From assembly GCA_902795255.1 (NCBI GenBank), contig CADBKS010000015.1:1-26119 (forward strand): DNA of 26,119 nucleotides. The letters are read 5' to 3'. A program made the translations under genes and the position numbers. This document shows positions 5,726 to 15,100 of the stretch, one piece after another. The DNA is from an uncultured Chloroflexota bacterium (lineage in GTDB: Bacteria; Chloroflexota; Anaerolineae; Anaerolineales; Anaerolineaceae). The notes below the pieces were generated by a model. That model was given only the letters and a program-made list of their open reading frames with translations. It had not been told where the DNA came from and ran no database searches. Within the stretch, counting starts at the first letter, position 1; every line of letters starts with the position of its first letter.

Positions 5726-7783
5726 ATGAAGCAGCCCGATATTTCCATCATCATGCCGTCGCTCAATATGGCGTCCTATATCCGCAAGTGTCTGGACAGC
5801 GTTATCGGCCAGACACTGCGCGGGATCGAGATCCTTTGCGTGGACGCGGGCTCAACAGACGGCACACTGGAGATCCTGAACGAATACGCGCGGAAAGATG
5901 ACCGTATCCGCGTGCTCCGTTCCGACCGGAAAAGCTACGGATATCAGATCAATCTGGGGATCGATAATGCTGCAGGACGCTATCTCGGCATCGTTGAAAC
6001 GGATGACTTCATCGTTCCAGAGATGTATGAAAAGCTGCTTGCGATCGCCGACCGTGAATCCGTTCAGGCGCTCAAGGCAGATTTCCGCTTCTTCTACGAA
6101 ACATCCGGCGGAGAGATCCGGTACATCCGGCAGACCATCCTGAACCGGCTGCCGAAAACCTATTACGGGCGTGTAATTGATGCTTCCGAAGATCCGGATG
6201 TTCTGAAGGCAAATGTCGCCCCCTGGGCCGGGATCTATGATCTGGAGTTCCTGCGGGAAAATCATATCCGGCTGAACGAAACGCCGGGCGCGTCCTATCA
6301 GGACAACGGGTTCCGGTTCCAGGTCTATACACGGGCCCGCCGTGTTTACTTCGAAAACGAGGCCTTTTACTGTCTGCGGCGGGACAATCCGAATTCCTCA
6401 TTTCACTCCAAAGGAAAAGTCTACTGCATGTGCGACGAGTATGACTTTATCCGTGAATACCTGCGGAAAAATCCCGGCATTGAAACACGGTTTGCCCCGT
6501 ACTGTGCCCTTTACCGTTTCAAGAACTATGAATGGAACCTGAACCGGATCGGGGAAGAATACAGGCGCGAATTTCTGGACCGGTTCGCGGAAGATTTCCG
6601 CGTGATCGAAGCTGCGGGAGAGCTGGAACGGAGCCTGTATGACGACGGACAGTGGGAACGTCTTCAGACGGTCATGCGGGATCCTGAAGCGTATTATTAT
6701 CAGTACAGCCCCCTGACCTACGACTTTTTCCGCTGCCTGCCGACCGATCGATACGAAGAAGCCCTGATCCGCAGATGCCGTGAGACTGACGGACGGGCAC
6801 CGGATCTGGCTTCCCCGCAGACTTTTTACGATAAGATCCAGTGGCTGAAGCTTTATGACCGGACTCCGCTGAAAAAAAGGCTCTGCGATCTGTATCAGCG
6901 GAGAAAGTGGCTCCGGGAAAAAATCGGAGAACAGTTTCTGCCCCGTATGATCGGCATGTGGAACAGCTTTGGCGAAATTGATTTTTCCGAACTGCCGGAA
7001 AGCTTTGTGCTCAGGGCAGCCAACGGACACGGCTTCACCTGTCCGGTTCCGGATAAACAGGCCTTTGACCGGGAAGAAGCGGAGAAGCTTTTCACGCTCT
7101 GGCTCGCCACGAATTACGCAGTTTATTCAGGGCTTGAACTGCAGTACGCGGAAGCAGTCCCTTCGGTCATTGCCGAAGAATACCTGCCGGATACCGGGAA
7201 CAGCCGGACAGATTATCAGTTTTACTGTTTCAACGGAGTGCCCCGGTTCGTTATGGCAAAAAGGGACAGGCCGGACGGATATCCATCCGAATCGCTTTAC
7301 AACATGACCTGGACACCGCAGCGGGTCAACATCATCCATGAAGAAATATGGCCCCGCCCCGAGAGACCGAAACAATTCCGCGCGATGAAGCGTATCGCAC
7401 GTTTTCTCAGCAAACGCTTTGCCTTTGTGCGGATCACTTTCTGCACGGCCGGGGACCGGATAGTGCTGACCGATATGGAGTTCACACCCTCGGACGGACT
7501 CCCGGCGCAGGCAGATCCCGCCCTGGATCAGAAATGGGGCGCGATGCTGAAGCTTCCGGAAAACAAAAGGGCGCTTTCCAAGAAGAGTTTCGAACAGAAA
7601 GGCACCGGACCGCGGCCGGATATTTTCATCAGTGATTTTGAGTCGCTGATCATGCAGCAGTACAACATCGCGCAGAAAAACACTCTGATTCCGATGAACA
7701 GGAAGCAGAAGCTCCTGAACCTGCTGCCGGAGGAGATAAAGCACGCACTGCGTTCCGTCAGGGCACGCCTGCGCGGGCACTGA
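5726..7783 (+). CDS. Fusion: family 2 glycosyltransferase + TupA-like ATP-grasp domain
   Basis: This protein has 685 residues. Residues 1 to about 320 are a GT2 domain: DISIIMPSLNMASYIRKCLD, VDAGSTDGT at 39-47, ETDD at 91-94 in the metal position, then GASYQDNGFRFQ and RRDNPNSSFHSKGKV. Residues about 335-620 resemble the TupA-like ATP-grasp family: FYDKIQWLKLYDRTPLKKRL, a strand and loop reading FVLRAANGHGF near 425-435, DYQFYCFNG near 496-504 and MEFTPSDG near 585. TupA is needed for teichuronopeptide synthesis in alkaliphilic Bacillus. Several residues I expect in that family (Lys before the Gly loop, Lys in DYKFYCFNG, Asp in the RVD strand) are Arg, Gln and Thr here, so catalysis is uncertain. 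No membrane segment is visible. It follows ugd by 27 bases and shares its two-domain core with the gene at 12133. Confidence 0.82.
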   Translation: MKQPDISIIMPSLNMASYIRKCLDSVIGQTLRGIEILCVDAGSTDGTLEILNEYARKDDRIRVLRSDRKSYGYQINLGIDNAAGRYLGIVETDDFIVPEMYEKLLAIADRESVQALKADFRFFYETSGGEIRYIRQTILNRLPKTYYGRVIDASEDPDVLKANVAPWAGIYDLEFLRENHIRLNETPGASYQDNGFRFQVYTRARRVYFENEAFYCLRRDNPNSSFHSKGKVYCMCDEYDFIREYLRKNPGIETRFAPYCALYRFKNYEWNLNRIGEEYRREFLDRFAEDFRVIEAAGELERSLYDDGQWERLQTVMRDPEAYYYQYSPLTYDFFRCLPTDRYEEALIRRCRETDGRAPDLASPQTFYDKIQWLKLYDRTPLKKRLCDLYQRRKWLREKIGEQFLPRMIGMWNSFGEIDFSELPESFVLRAANGHGFTCPVPDKQAFDREEAEKLFTLWLATNYAVYSGLELQYAEAVPSVIAEEYLPDTGNSRTDYQFYCFNGVPRFVMAKRDRPDGYPSESLYNMTWTPQRVNIIHEEIWPRPERPKQFRAMKRIARFLSKRFAFVRITFCTAGDRIVLTDMEFTPSDGLPAQADPALDQKWGAMLKLPENKRALSKKSFEQKGTGPRPDIFISDFESLIMQQYNIAQKNTLIPMNRKQKLLNLLPEEIKHALRSVRARLRGH

Positions 7784-7789
7784 CGGATG

Positions 7790-7851
7790 ATTTCCGGTTT
7801 TGCCGCCGGAATATCGGGAGGCTTTCCATACCTCAGCCGTAATCCGGAAAT
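7790..7851 (+). repeat. Inverted repeats able to form alternative hairpins before the ABC transporter genes
   Basis: ATTTCCGG at 7790-7797 can pair with CCGGAA at 7806-7811 (short hairpin) or perfectly with CCGGAAAT at 7844-7851 (long loop). Neither is followed by a T-run. It lies between the GT2/ATP-grasp gene and the -10 box at 7875. It may be an RNA structure or only palindromic intergenic sequence. Confidence 0.3.
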
Positions 7852-7874
7852 GAAAATGAAGCAAAGTCTTCCGT

Positions 7875-7880
7875 TATAAT
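7875..7880 (+). promoter_or_regulatory. Possible -10 box before the export ABC transporter
   Basis: A perfect TATAAT at 7875-7880 lies 24 bases before the permease start, in a 121-base gap. No good -35 is visible; the best is an A-rich hexamer near 7851-7856. A secondary promoter for the transporter pair is plausible. Confidence 0.35.
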
Positions 7881-7904
7881 TCAGAAAAACGGGATCCGAA
7901 ATTT

Positions 7905-8684
7905 ATGATCGAAAAATACATCCAAAAATATAAACAGTATCAGTTTCTTTTCGAAGAACTTGTAAAACGTGATTTCAAAAAACGTTACGTCCGCAGCTGG
8001 CTGGGCGTTTTATGGAGCATTCTTTCCCCGTTATGTCAGCTGCTGGTGATGAGGCTGGTGTTCACGCGCTTCTTCGGGCGCACCACACCGCATTACACCA
8101 TTTATCTTTTCTCCGGGACGATCATTTTCTCATTCTTCAGCGAAGCCACCCAGGGCGGCATGACCTCACTGGCGGACAACGCGTCGATCTTCACCAAGAT
8201 CAATGTTCCGAAATACCTGTTTCTCTTCGCAAAAAACACCCAGAGCCTGCTGAACTTTCTGCTGATCCTGCTGGTGTACTTTTTCTTCTGCATCATCGAC
8301 GGGGTCACGTTCACCTGGAAGATGCTGGCGCTGATCTTCCCGATCGTCTGTCTGCTGGTATTCAACCTGGGAGTCGGCCTGGTCCTTTCCGCGCTGTACG
8401 TTTTTTTAAAGGATACCAAATACCTGTACAGCATCGTTATCCAGATGCTCCACTATTTTTCCGCGATCTTTTACAACGTGAACTCCTTTCCACCGCAGAC
8501 GCAGAAACTGTTTCTGCTGAACCCGGTCTACCTGTATATCCGGTATTTCCGGATGGTCGTTCTGGAAGCTCAGATCCCCACTCCAAGCTACCATCTGCTG
8601 ATGCTCGGGGAAGCGGTGCTGATTTTCTTCTTCGGGATCTTCATCTACAAAAAATACAACCTGCGGTTTATGTTCTACGTCTAA
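7905..8684 (+). CDS. Polysaccharide export ABC transporter permease (ABC-2, Wzm/TagG type)
   Basis: This 259-residue membrane protein has about six predicted hydrophobic segments. Its N-terminal cytoplasmic stretch reads LFEELVKRDFKKRYVRSWLGVLWSILSP (shortened signature: RDFKKRYVRSWLGVLW), the hallmark of ABC-2 polysaccharide and teichoic-acid exporters. Later come SALYVFLKDTKYL, the conserved region before the last pair of helices, and NPVYLYIRYFRM. It would form a homodimeric channel exporting lipid-linked polysaccharide made in the cytoplasm. Length is normal for the family. It precedes its ATPase by ten bases, a standard pairing. ABC-dependent export fits with the absence of any Wzx flippase or Wzy polymerase in the locus. 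Confidence 0.92.
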   Translation: MIEKYIQKYKQYQFLFEELVKRDFKKRYVRSWLGVLWSILSPLCQLLVMRLVFTRFFGRTTPHYTIYLFSGTIIFSFFSEATQGGMTSLADNASIFTKINVPKYLFLFAKNTQSLLNFLLILLVYFFFCIIDGVTFTWKMLALIFPIVCLLVFNLGVGLVLSALYVFLKDTKYLYSIVIQMLHYFSAIFYNVNSFPPQTQKLFLLNPVYLYIRYFRMVVLEAQIPTPSYHLLMLGEAVLIFFFGIFIYKKYNLRFMFYV

Positions 8685-8694
8685 GGAGAGCTGA

Positions 8695-9537
8695 ATGAGC
8701 GCAATTGAAGTCAAAAATGTATCGATCCGCTATCTCCGGGGAGACATCAAATCGATCGGGCTGAAAGAGCTGATCGTCCGAAAGATCAAAGGCACATACA
8801 AGGTCCAGGAGTTCTGGGCCGATAAAGATATTAATTTCAAGCTGGAAAAAGGAGACTTTTTAGGCATCATCGGAACAAACGGCGCCGGTAAATCAACACT
8901 TCTGAAAGCCATATCCGGTGTAATGGAGCCGACAAAGGGCGTGATCCATCATGAAGGAAAGATCTCTTCCCTGCTGGAACTTTCCGGCGGTTTTGACCCG
9001 TATCTGACCGTTCGGGAAAACACGTACCTGCGGGGAGCGCTCCTCGGCTACACCCGCGCTTTTCTGAATGAGAAATACGACGAGATCATCGAATTCGCGG
9101 AGCTTGAGGAGTTCCAGGATTACAGTTTCAAACAGCTTTCTTCCGGGATGAAGTCGCGTCTGGCCTTTTCCGTGGCGAGCCTGCTTCAGCCGGATATTCT
9201 GATCCTGGATGAAGTTCTGACGGTCGGGGACGGGGCTTTCCGGCGCAAAAGCAATGCCAAAATGCGCGAGATCATGGGCTCCGGCATTACGGTCCTGATG
9301 GTCAACCATGGTCTCGAGCCGATCCGCGCACTGAGCACAAAGATCCTTTGGCTGAACAAGGGCGAACAGGTCGAATTTACCGACGATGTCCAGGGAGCCT
9401 GCGACCGTTATCAGGCATTTCTTGACGAAAAAGCCGAGCGGCAGGCAAAAAAGAAGGAAAAAGCAGTCCGGTCCATGGAAACAGGCCGGAAAGAGATCCC
9501 GGAGGAAGAGCCCTCCGCCCAATTTACGGAAGAATGA
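8695..9537 (+). CDS. Polysaccharide export ABC transporter ATPase (Wzt/TagH type, no carbohydrate-binding domain)
   Basis: This 280-residue ATPase has Walker A GTNGAGKST (residues 60-68), signature LSSGM near 149, Walker B ILILDE near 167-172 followed by VLTVGD, and the switch histidine in MVNHG. The insertion before the signature and the N-terminal IKSIGLKELIVRKIKG region are typical of TagH/Wzt proteins. It powers the permease encoded just upstream. The C-terminus after the ATPase fold is only a Lys/Glu-rich tail of about 45 residues, so there is no extra domain to recognise a modified chain end. Termination by end-recognition, as in Wzt proteins with such a domain, is therefore unlikely. 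AGGAG at about 8682-8686 precedes the ATG by about eight bases. Confidence 0.93.
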   Translation: MSAIEVKNVSIRYLRGDIKSIGLKELIVRKIKGTYKVQEFWADKDINFKLEKGDFLGIIGTNGAGKSTLLKAISGVMEPTKGVIHHEGKISSLLELSGGFDPYLTVRENTYLRGALLGYTRAFLNEKYDEIIEFAELEEFQDYSFKQLSSGMKSRLAFSVASLLQPDILILDEVLTVGDGAFRRKSNAKMREIMGSGITVLMVNHGLEPIRALSTKILWLNKGEQVEFTDDVQGACDRYQAFLDEKAERQAKKKEKAVRSMETGRKEIPEEEPSAQFTEE

Positions 9538-9604
9538 CCAAAGCAGGACCGGACACGGGCTCCTGCATCTTCGTGATATTTATCATCAGATTAAAAGATT
9601 ATTG

Positions 9605-9610
9605 TATAAT
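9605..9610 (+). promoter_or_regulatory. Possible -10 box before the FrhB/pyruvyl transferase fusion
   Basis: A perfect TATAAT at 9605-9610 stands in the AT-rich 96-base gap after the ATPase gene, 24 bases before the next start. The -35 region is poor. ATTGT (9601-9605) and ACAAT (9616-9620) form a small inverted repeat around it. Confidence 0.4.
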
Positions 9611-9633
9611 TGGAAACAATAGGAGAATAGGGA

Positions 9634-12081
9634 ATGCAGATCAAAAACATCAGTATCGTAGGGAAAAACCGCTGCACCGGATGCGGAAGCTGCCTGAATT
9701 CCTGTCCGGTGAGTGCCATACACATGGAATATGATGAAGAAGGTTTTCTGTTCCCTGTAATTGATTCTGAAAAATGCATCAGCTGCGGCAAATGTTTTTC
9801 AGCATGTCCGGAAATCGAGTTTGAAAAAACCGAAGCCTTCCGCAACAAACAAAGGACCTGCTACGCAGTCATGGCATCCGACGAGATCCGATGGAACAGT
9901 TCTTCCGGAGGGATGTTCACCCTGCTGGCAGATTATGTGCTGGAACGCGGCGGAATCGTATTCGGTGCCGCTTACGAAAGTGATTTCAGCAGCGTTCATC
10001 ATATTGGTATTGAAAATGAAAATCAGCTGAACCTGTTGAGAAGCTCAAAATATGTACAAAGCGACACCCAGAATACTTACAGCGAAGTTAAGAAAGCTCT
10101 TAAAGCAAATCGTATGGTATTATATACCGGCTGTCCGTGTCAAATCGCCGGTTTATATCGCTTTCTGGGAGAAGATCCCGAAAATCTTATAACCGCTGAT
10201 ATTATTTGTCACGCAGCAAATTCTACATTTGCCTATCGGTCTTATCTGAGTGAAATTTCGAACGGGAAAACGATAACCGACGTGGATTTTCGAAAAAAAG
10301 AAAATTACGGCTGGATCACAAATGTAAATGTTTATTTTTCCGATGGCAGCAGTTATATTGAACATCCGGACAAAACGAAAGCCGAATGGTATATCGGGTT
10401 TTTGCGAGGCATCATCAATCGTCCCTGCTGTCCGACTTGTCATTACACAAAACTGTCCCGAATGGGAGATTTTACGCTTGGTGACTTCTGGAAAGTTACT
10501 GATATAAATAAAAGCTGGCATGATGGAAAAGGAACCTCCCTTGTTTTCGTCAACTCGGAAAAAGCAGGATCCGTATTTAGTGCGGTACAGCCAAAAATGA
10601 AGCTTTGCGAACGCACAGAAATCACGGAAGAGTTCGCTAAAAAGGCAAACGGGCAGCTGGTGCGTCCGACCAAAGAACATCCGGGACGGGAAACTTTCTT
10701 CAGACTGCTTCCGAAAGAAGGATACCACAAAGCGCTGCAGGCTGCGCTTGCAGTCGTTCCGCCCGAACCGCAGAAGCCGAAAACGGCATCAGCAAGCTCA
10801 GGCAGCATAAAGGAAGCCGCCTCAAAAACCGGGAAGGAAAAAAAGGTCAGGACCGGGATCACACCGCGGCTGGCACCGCTGGATCATTATGACGTAGGGC
10901 TGACCGGATACTGGTGGTCAAGCAACTACGGCAGCGTGGCGACCTATTACGCGCTGTACAAGCTCATCGAGGAGATGGGATACAGCGTGATCCTGATCGA
11001 CCGCTGGGAGAAAGAAAACCATCCTGACGGGCTGGATGTTTTTTCCCGCAAATTCATGGAAAGCCATCTGAACACAAGCGCAAGCACCGCATGGTACGAG
11101 ATGCCGCGTTTCAGCGACCTGTGCGACACCTTCGTGATCGGGTCCGACCAGGTCTGGAGCCCCGGCGCCATTACAGCCTACCAGTACATGTTCTTTCTTG
11201 ATTTCGTTCGCCCGGAAAAGCGAAAAATAGCCTATGCAGCATCTTTCGGCGAGAACTTCAATGTCACGGAAGACAAACTCGCACCGGCAGAATACTATAT
11301 TTCGCAGTTTAACAAACTTTCAGTTCGTGAGTTCCAGGCAGTTGATATATGCAGAGAAAAATTCCATAAAGACGCGGAATGGGTCATGGATCCCGTTTTT
11401 GTGATCGACAGACATTACTGGGATGACCTCGCGGCTCAGGCACAGCGTACGGAAAAAGATATTCTCGGAGAAATACCGGAACAGGGGTTCATGCTTTCCT
11501 ATCTGCTGAATCCCTCCGAAGAGAAAAAACAGATCCTGCAGGAAGCCTCCGAAGCGCTCGGGCTTCCCCTGATCAACATTCTGCACGGGAAAGCCCACTC
11601 CTTTGAGAAAAACCGCAAGATCCTGGACCTGCCGAATACGCCGCAGGACGTTACGGAAGAGGAATGGCTCTATTTCATCAAAAACGCGAAATACGTCATC
11701 ACCGATTCGCATCACGGGGCAGCACTCTCCATCATTTTCAACAGGCAGTTCATCTGCTGTTCTGACAAAAAATGGGGCGGCTCCCGTTTTGAATCGCTGT
11801 TCGGACTGCTGGGGCTGAAAAGCCGCCTGAGCATTACGGCAGAGGACATCCGCATGAATAATCTCCTGGGGAAGGAGATCGATTATGAAAAAGTAAACCG
11901 GATCCTTGAAGAAAGGTGCGCATTCTCAAAGCAGTGGCTCACACAGGCGCTGAAGGAAGAGGAACCGGGTGAAGAGCAGGAACAGGCATCTGCATCCAAC
12001 AAGTGTTATATGACGCAGAAACTGACACAGATTTTAAAAAGGGTCAGGGACAAAATCAAAAAGTCCGGACAGCAGGATTAG
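9634..12081 (+). CDS. Fusion: ferredoxin/FrhB-type oxidoreductase + polysaccharide pyruvyl transferase
   Basis: This protein has 815 residues. Residues 10-60 carry two [4Fe-4S] motifs, with Cys14/17/20/24 and Cys48/51/54/58, each ending in CP. Residues about 85-370 are an FrhB-type (coenzyme F420 hydrogenase/dehydrogenase beta) domain: WNSSSGGMFTLLADYVL, SSKYVQSD, YTGCPCQIAGLYRFLG and ICHAANS. Residues about 375-415 are an Ala/Ser/Lys/Pro linker. Residues about 418-740 are a polysaccharide pyruvyl transferase domain: WWSSNYGSVATYYALY, IGSDQVWSP near 502 and YVITDSHHGAALS near 687. The pyruvyl transferase would add a ketal-linked pyruvate from PEP; the electron-transfer half has no settled role in polysaccharide loci. 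The first half uses more A/T third-position codons than the second, suggesting joined origins. AGGAG at 9621-9625 is eight bases from the ATG. Confidence 0.87.
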   Translation: MQIKNISIVGKNRCTGCGSCLNSCPVSAIHMEYDEEGFLFPVIDSEKCISCGKCFSACPEIEFEKTEAFRNKQRTCYAVMASDEIRWNSSSGGMFTLLADYVLERGGIVFGAAYESDFSSVHHIGIENENQLNLLRSSKYVQSDTQNTYSEVKKALKANRMVLYTGCPCQIAGLYRFLGEDPENLITADIICHAANSTFAYRSYLSEISNGKTITDVDFRKKENYGWITNVNVYFSDGSSYIEHPDKTKAEWYIGFLRGIINRPCCPTCHYTKLSRMGDFTLGDFWKVTDINKSWHDGKGTSLVFVNSEKAGSVFSAVQPKMKLCERTEITEEFAKKANGQLVRPTKEHPGRETFFRLLPKEGYHKALQAALAVVPPEPQKPKTASASSGSIKEAASKTGKEKKVRTGITPRLAPLDHYDVGLTGYWWSSNYGSVATYYALYKLIEEMGYSVILIDRWEKENHPDGLDVFSRKFMESHLNTSASTAWYEMPRFSDLCDTFVIGSDQVWSPGAITAYQYMFFLDFVRPEKRKIAYAASFGENFNVTEDKLAPAEYYISQFNKLSVREFQAVDICREKFHKDAEWVMDPVFVIDRHYWDDLAAQAQRTEKDILGEIPEQGFMLSYLLNPSEEKKQILQEASEALGLPLINILHGKAHSFEKNRKILDLPNTPQDVTEEEWLYFIKNAKYVITDSHHGAALSIIFNRQFICCSDKKWGGSRFESLFGLLGLKSRLSITAEDIRMNNLLGKEIDYEKVNRILEERCAFSKQWLTQALKEEEPGEEQEQASASNKCYMTQKLTQILKRVRDKIKKSGQQD

Positions 12082-12132
12082 TTGCTCAGGCAACTCAGAA
12101 GCAGCAGAAAACCATACCAAACGGGAGCAACA

Positions 12133-15100
12133 ATGGCGGGTAAAAGTACAAACGTACGGGTCGTTCTGGTTACAGATGAGAACTATGCGCTACCGACAAC
12201 GGTTGTCGTGACTTCGATCAGGGAAAACAGAAATCCTGACAATAATTACAGCATCAATATTTTGACAGTAGGGCTTTCGGACCGATCGAAAGAAAAAATG
12301 CTTTCCCTCCGTGAAAAAGATTTCGAAGTCAACATTATCGAAAGAGCCCTTTCGGATGATTTTCTGAAAATGAAGCAGGTTCGCGGAAGAGTCACCCCAA
12401 CCGCAATGCTGAAATTTGAACTGCCGGACCTGTTCAGTCAGTACGACCGGATCCTGTATCTGGATTCGGATATGCTCGTGCAGAAAGACCTGGCGGAGCT
12501 TTTCAACACGGACCTCGGCGACAATTATGCCGCTGTCGTAAAAGATATTCTGACCTACCGCAGAAAAGACGAGCATCTCAAATGGCTGAAATTTGAACCG
12601 GAAGCCTACTTCAATTCCGGAATGATGCTCCTGAATCTGAAAAAGATGCGTGAAGATGATATCACCTTCAGGCTCATCGATTACCGCCGTTACGGTCTGA
12701 ACCGCTTCACCGATCAGGACGCACTGAATGTTGTATTCGGAACCCATGTAAAGTACATTTCCCCGTACAACAACCTGCTGAACTGCTTTTTTGAGTGGGA
12801 ACCGCTTCCGACCCTCCGCTCGTTTTATCAGGAATGGTTTCCGTCAAACCTCGAAAAGATCTACGCCAAAGCCACAGTCCTGCATTTTGGAGATAAACGC
12901 AAGCCCTGGAAATATGATATCGGGTACCTTTCAAACCTGTATAAAAAGTATTACATGCTTTCCCCTTATCAGGATGAGCCGCTGGTGCTCGAGGAATGGC
13001 ATGACCAGATCAGCAACTCCACGATCGTATTCACCGGCGAAAAGAAAGAATTCGACGGGCCGGCCGTCACAGTCGTGATGCCGTCACTGAATGTCGCTCC
13101 GTACATCCGCAAATGCATCGAAAGCGCGCTGTTCCAGAGCCTTCGCAATATTGAGGTACTGTGCGTGGATGCCGGTTCAACGGACGGGACCCTTGAGATC
13201 CTGCGCGAATACGAAGCCAAAGATGATCGGGTCCATGTGATTCTTTCCGAAATGAAGAGCTACGGGCATCAGGTAAATCTCGGCATCAAAAACGCGAAGG
13301 GCAAATATCTTGCGATCCTTGAGACCGACGATTATATTCTGCCCGGTATGTACGAGGACCTTTTCAAGATCTGCGAAACAAACTCTCTGGACCTGATCAA
13401 GGCGGACTATTACCGTTTTTCAGAATCCTCTACCCCCGGAAAGGACATCCGCATTTACTGGAACATCATCCGTGCGGACAATGTTCCCTACAACCGGGTC
13501 TTGGATTCCAACGAAAACATGGCTGTCTTCCGCACCGGCAATATCCCGTGGGCGGGACTTTACAACCTGGAATTTCTGCGGGACAACGATATCTGGCTGA
13601 ATGAATCTCCCGGCGCGTCCTATCAGGACAACGGCCTGTGGTTCCAGGTGATGAGCAAGGCCCACCGGGTGTACTTTGTGAACAAACCTTATTACTGCCT
13701 GCGCAGGGATAACCCCAATTCTTCCTTCTACTCCCGAGGGAAGGTATTCGCCATCTGCAACGAATATGACTTTATTCGCAGTGTACTGGCAAAAAGTCCC
13801 GCGCTGGAAAAACGCTTCGCACCGACCTGCGCGCTTTTCCGCTATCGCAACTGCAAGTGGACGCAGGACCGCATCGCTGAGGAATTCAAGCCCGAATTCT
13901 TTCAGCGGGTCGCTGAGGATTTCCGGAAAATCATTGACGCAGGCGAGCTGGATCAGACCTTATTCGGGAAAAGCGAACTCGAAGATATCTACAGCATCGT
14001 CGAGGACCCGATCGAATATTATTACAACCGCTCCAAACAGGGCTATGAATTCTACAGACTTCTCCCTCCGGACCGGTATGAACAGGTGCTGGCAGCCTGG
14101 TACAAGAGCAAAACAAAACTGGACCTTGATTTTGCCGATCCGGTGCTCTTTACGGACAAGATCCAATGGCTCAAACTGTATTACCGGACAGAGCTCAACA
14201 AACGGCTGTCCGATCAGCTGGAGGCAAGAGCATGGGCCGGTGAAAAACTCGGGAAAGCTTACCTGCCGGAACTGCTGGGAGTATGGGACAGCGCGGATGC
14301 GGTCGACTTTGAAAAGCTTCCCCTGAATTTTACCCTGCGGGCGAACAATGGCCGGGGATACACTGCAGCCGTCATTAACAAAAATTCAACAGACCTTGAA
14401 GCATTAAGGACAAAAACCGGCGGATGGCTCAACAAAAACTTCGCGCTTCGCGGCGGGATGGAGCTCCTATATGCCGATGTTCAGCCGCGGCTCTACGCAG
14501 AGTCCTTCATCGGTGATCCGCACGGGATGTACACCGAGTATAACTTCTACTGTTTCAACGGGATCCCCGAAATGGTACGGCTGATCTGGGGAATGTCGGA
14601 ATCCGACCGCGCGGACAGCTACCTGGATATGAACTGGAATCCCCTGGCCCACCAGGCAGAGATCCAGCGGACAAGTCTGATCACCCCTCCCCCGCTGTTT
14701 TCCGAAATGAAAACCGCAGCGGCCAAACTCGCGGAAGGCTTTGCCTTTGTCTGCATTGCATTCCAAACAGACGGAAAGCAGATTTACTTCCGGGAACTGT
14801 CTTTCACACCCGGAAGCGGGCTGATCACCTGGAAGGGAACCAACCTCAACACCTACTTCGGGGACCGGCTGCATCTGCCCGGAGAGAAAACACCGCTTCC
14901 AGAAAAAAGCTTCGCGGAATTGGGCGCACCGGCACTTCCGGATCCGATCTTCAACCCGGAAACCGATGTATGGAACGCGCTGGAAAATGAATCCAGACAG
15001 AAAGAAGACCAGATCATGAAAAACACGGTCCTGCGGGGAAAGCTCCAGAAAGCCGAGCGTGACAAAGTGTATTACCAGAATCTGGTAAATGAGATCAAGG

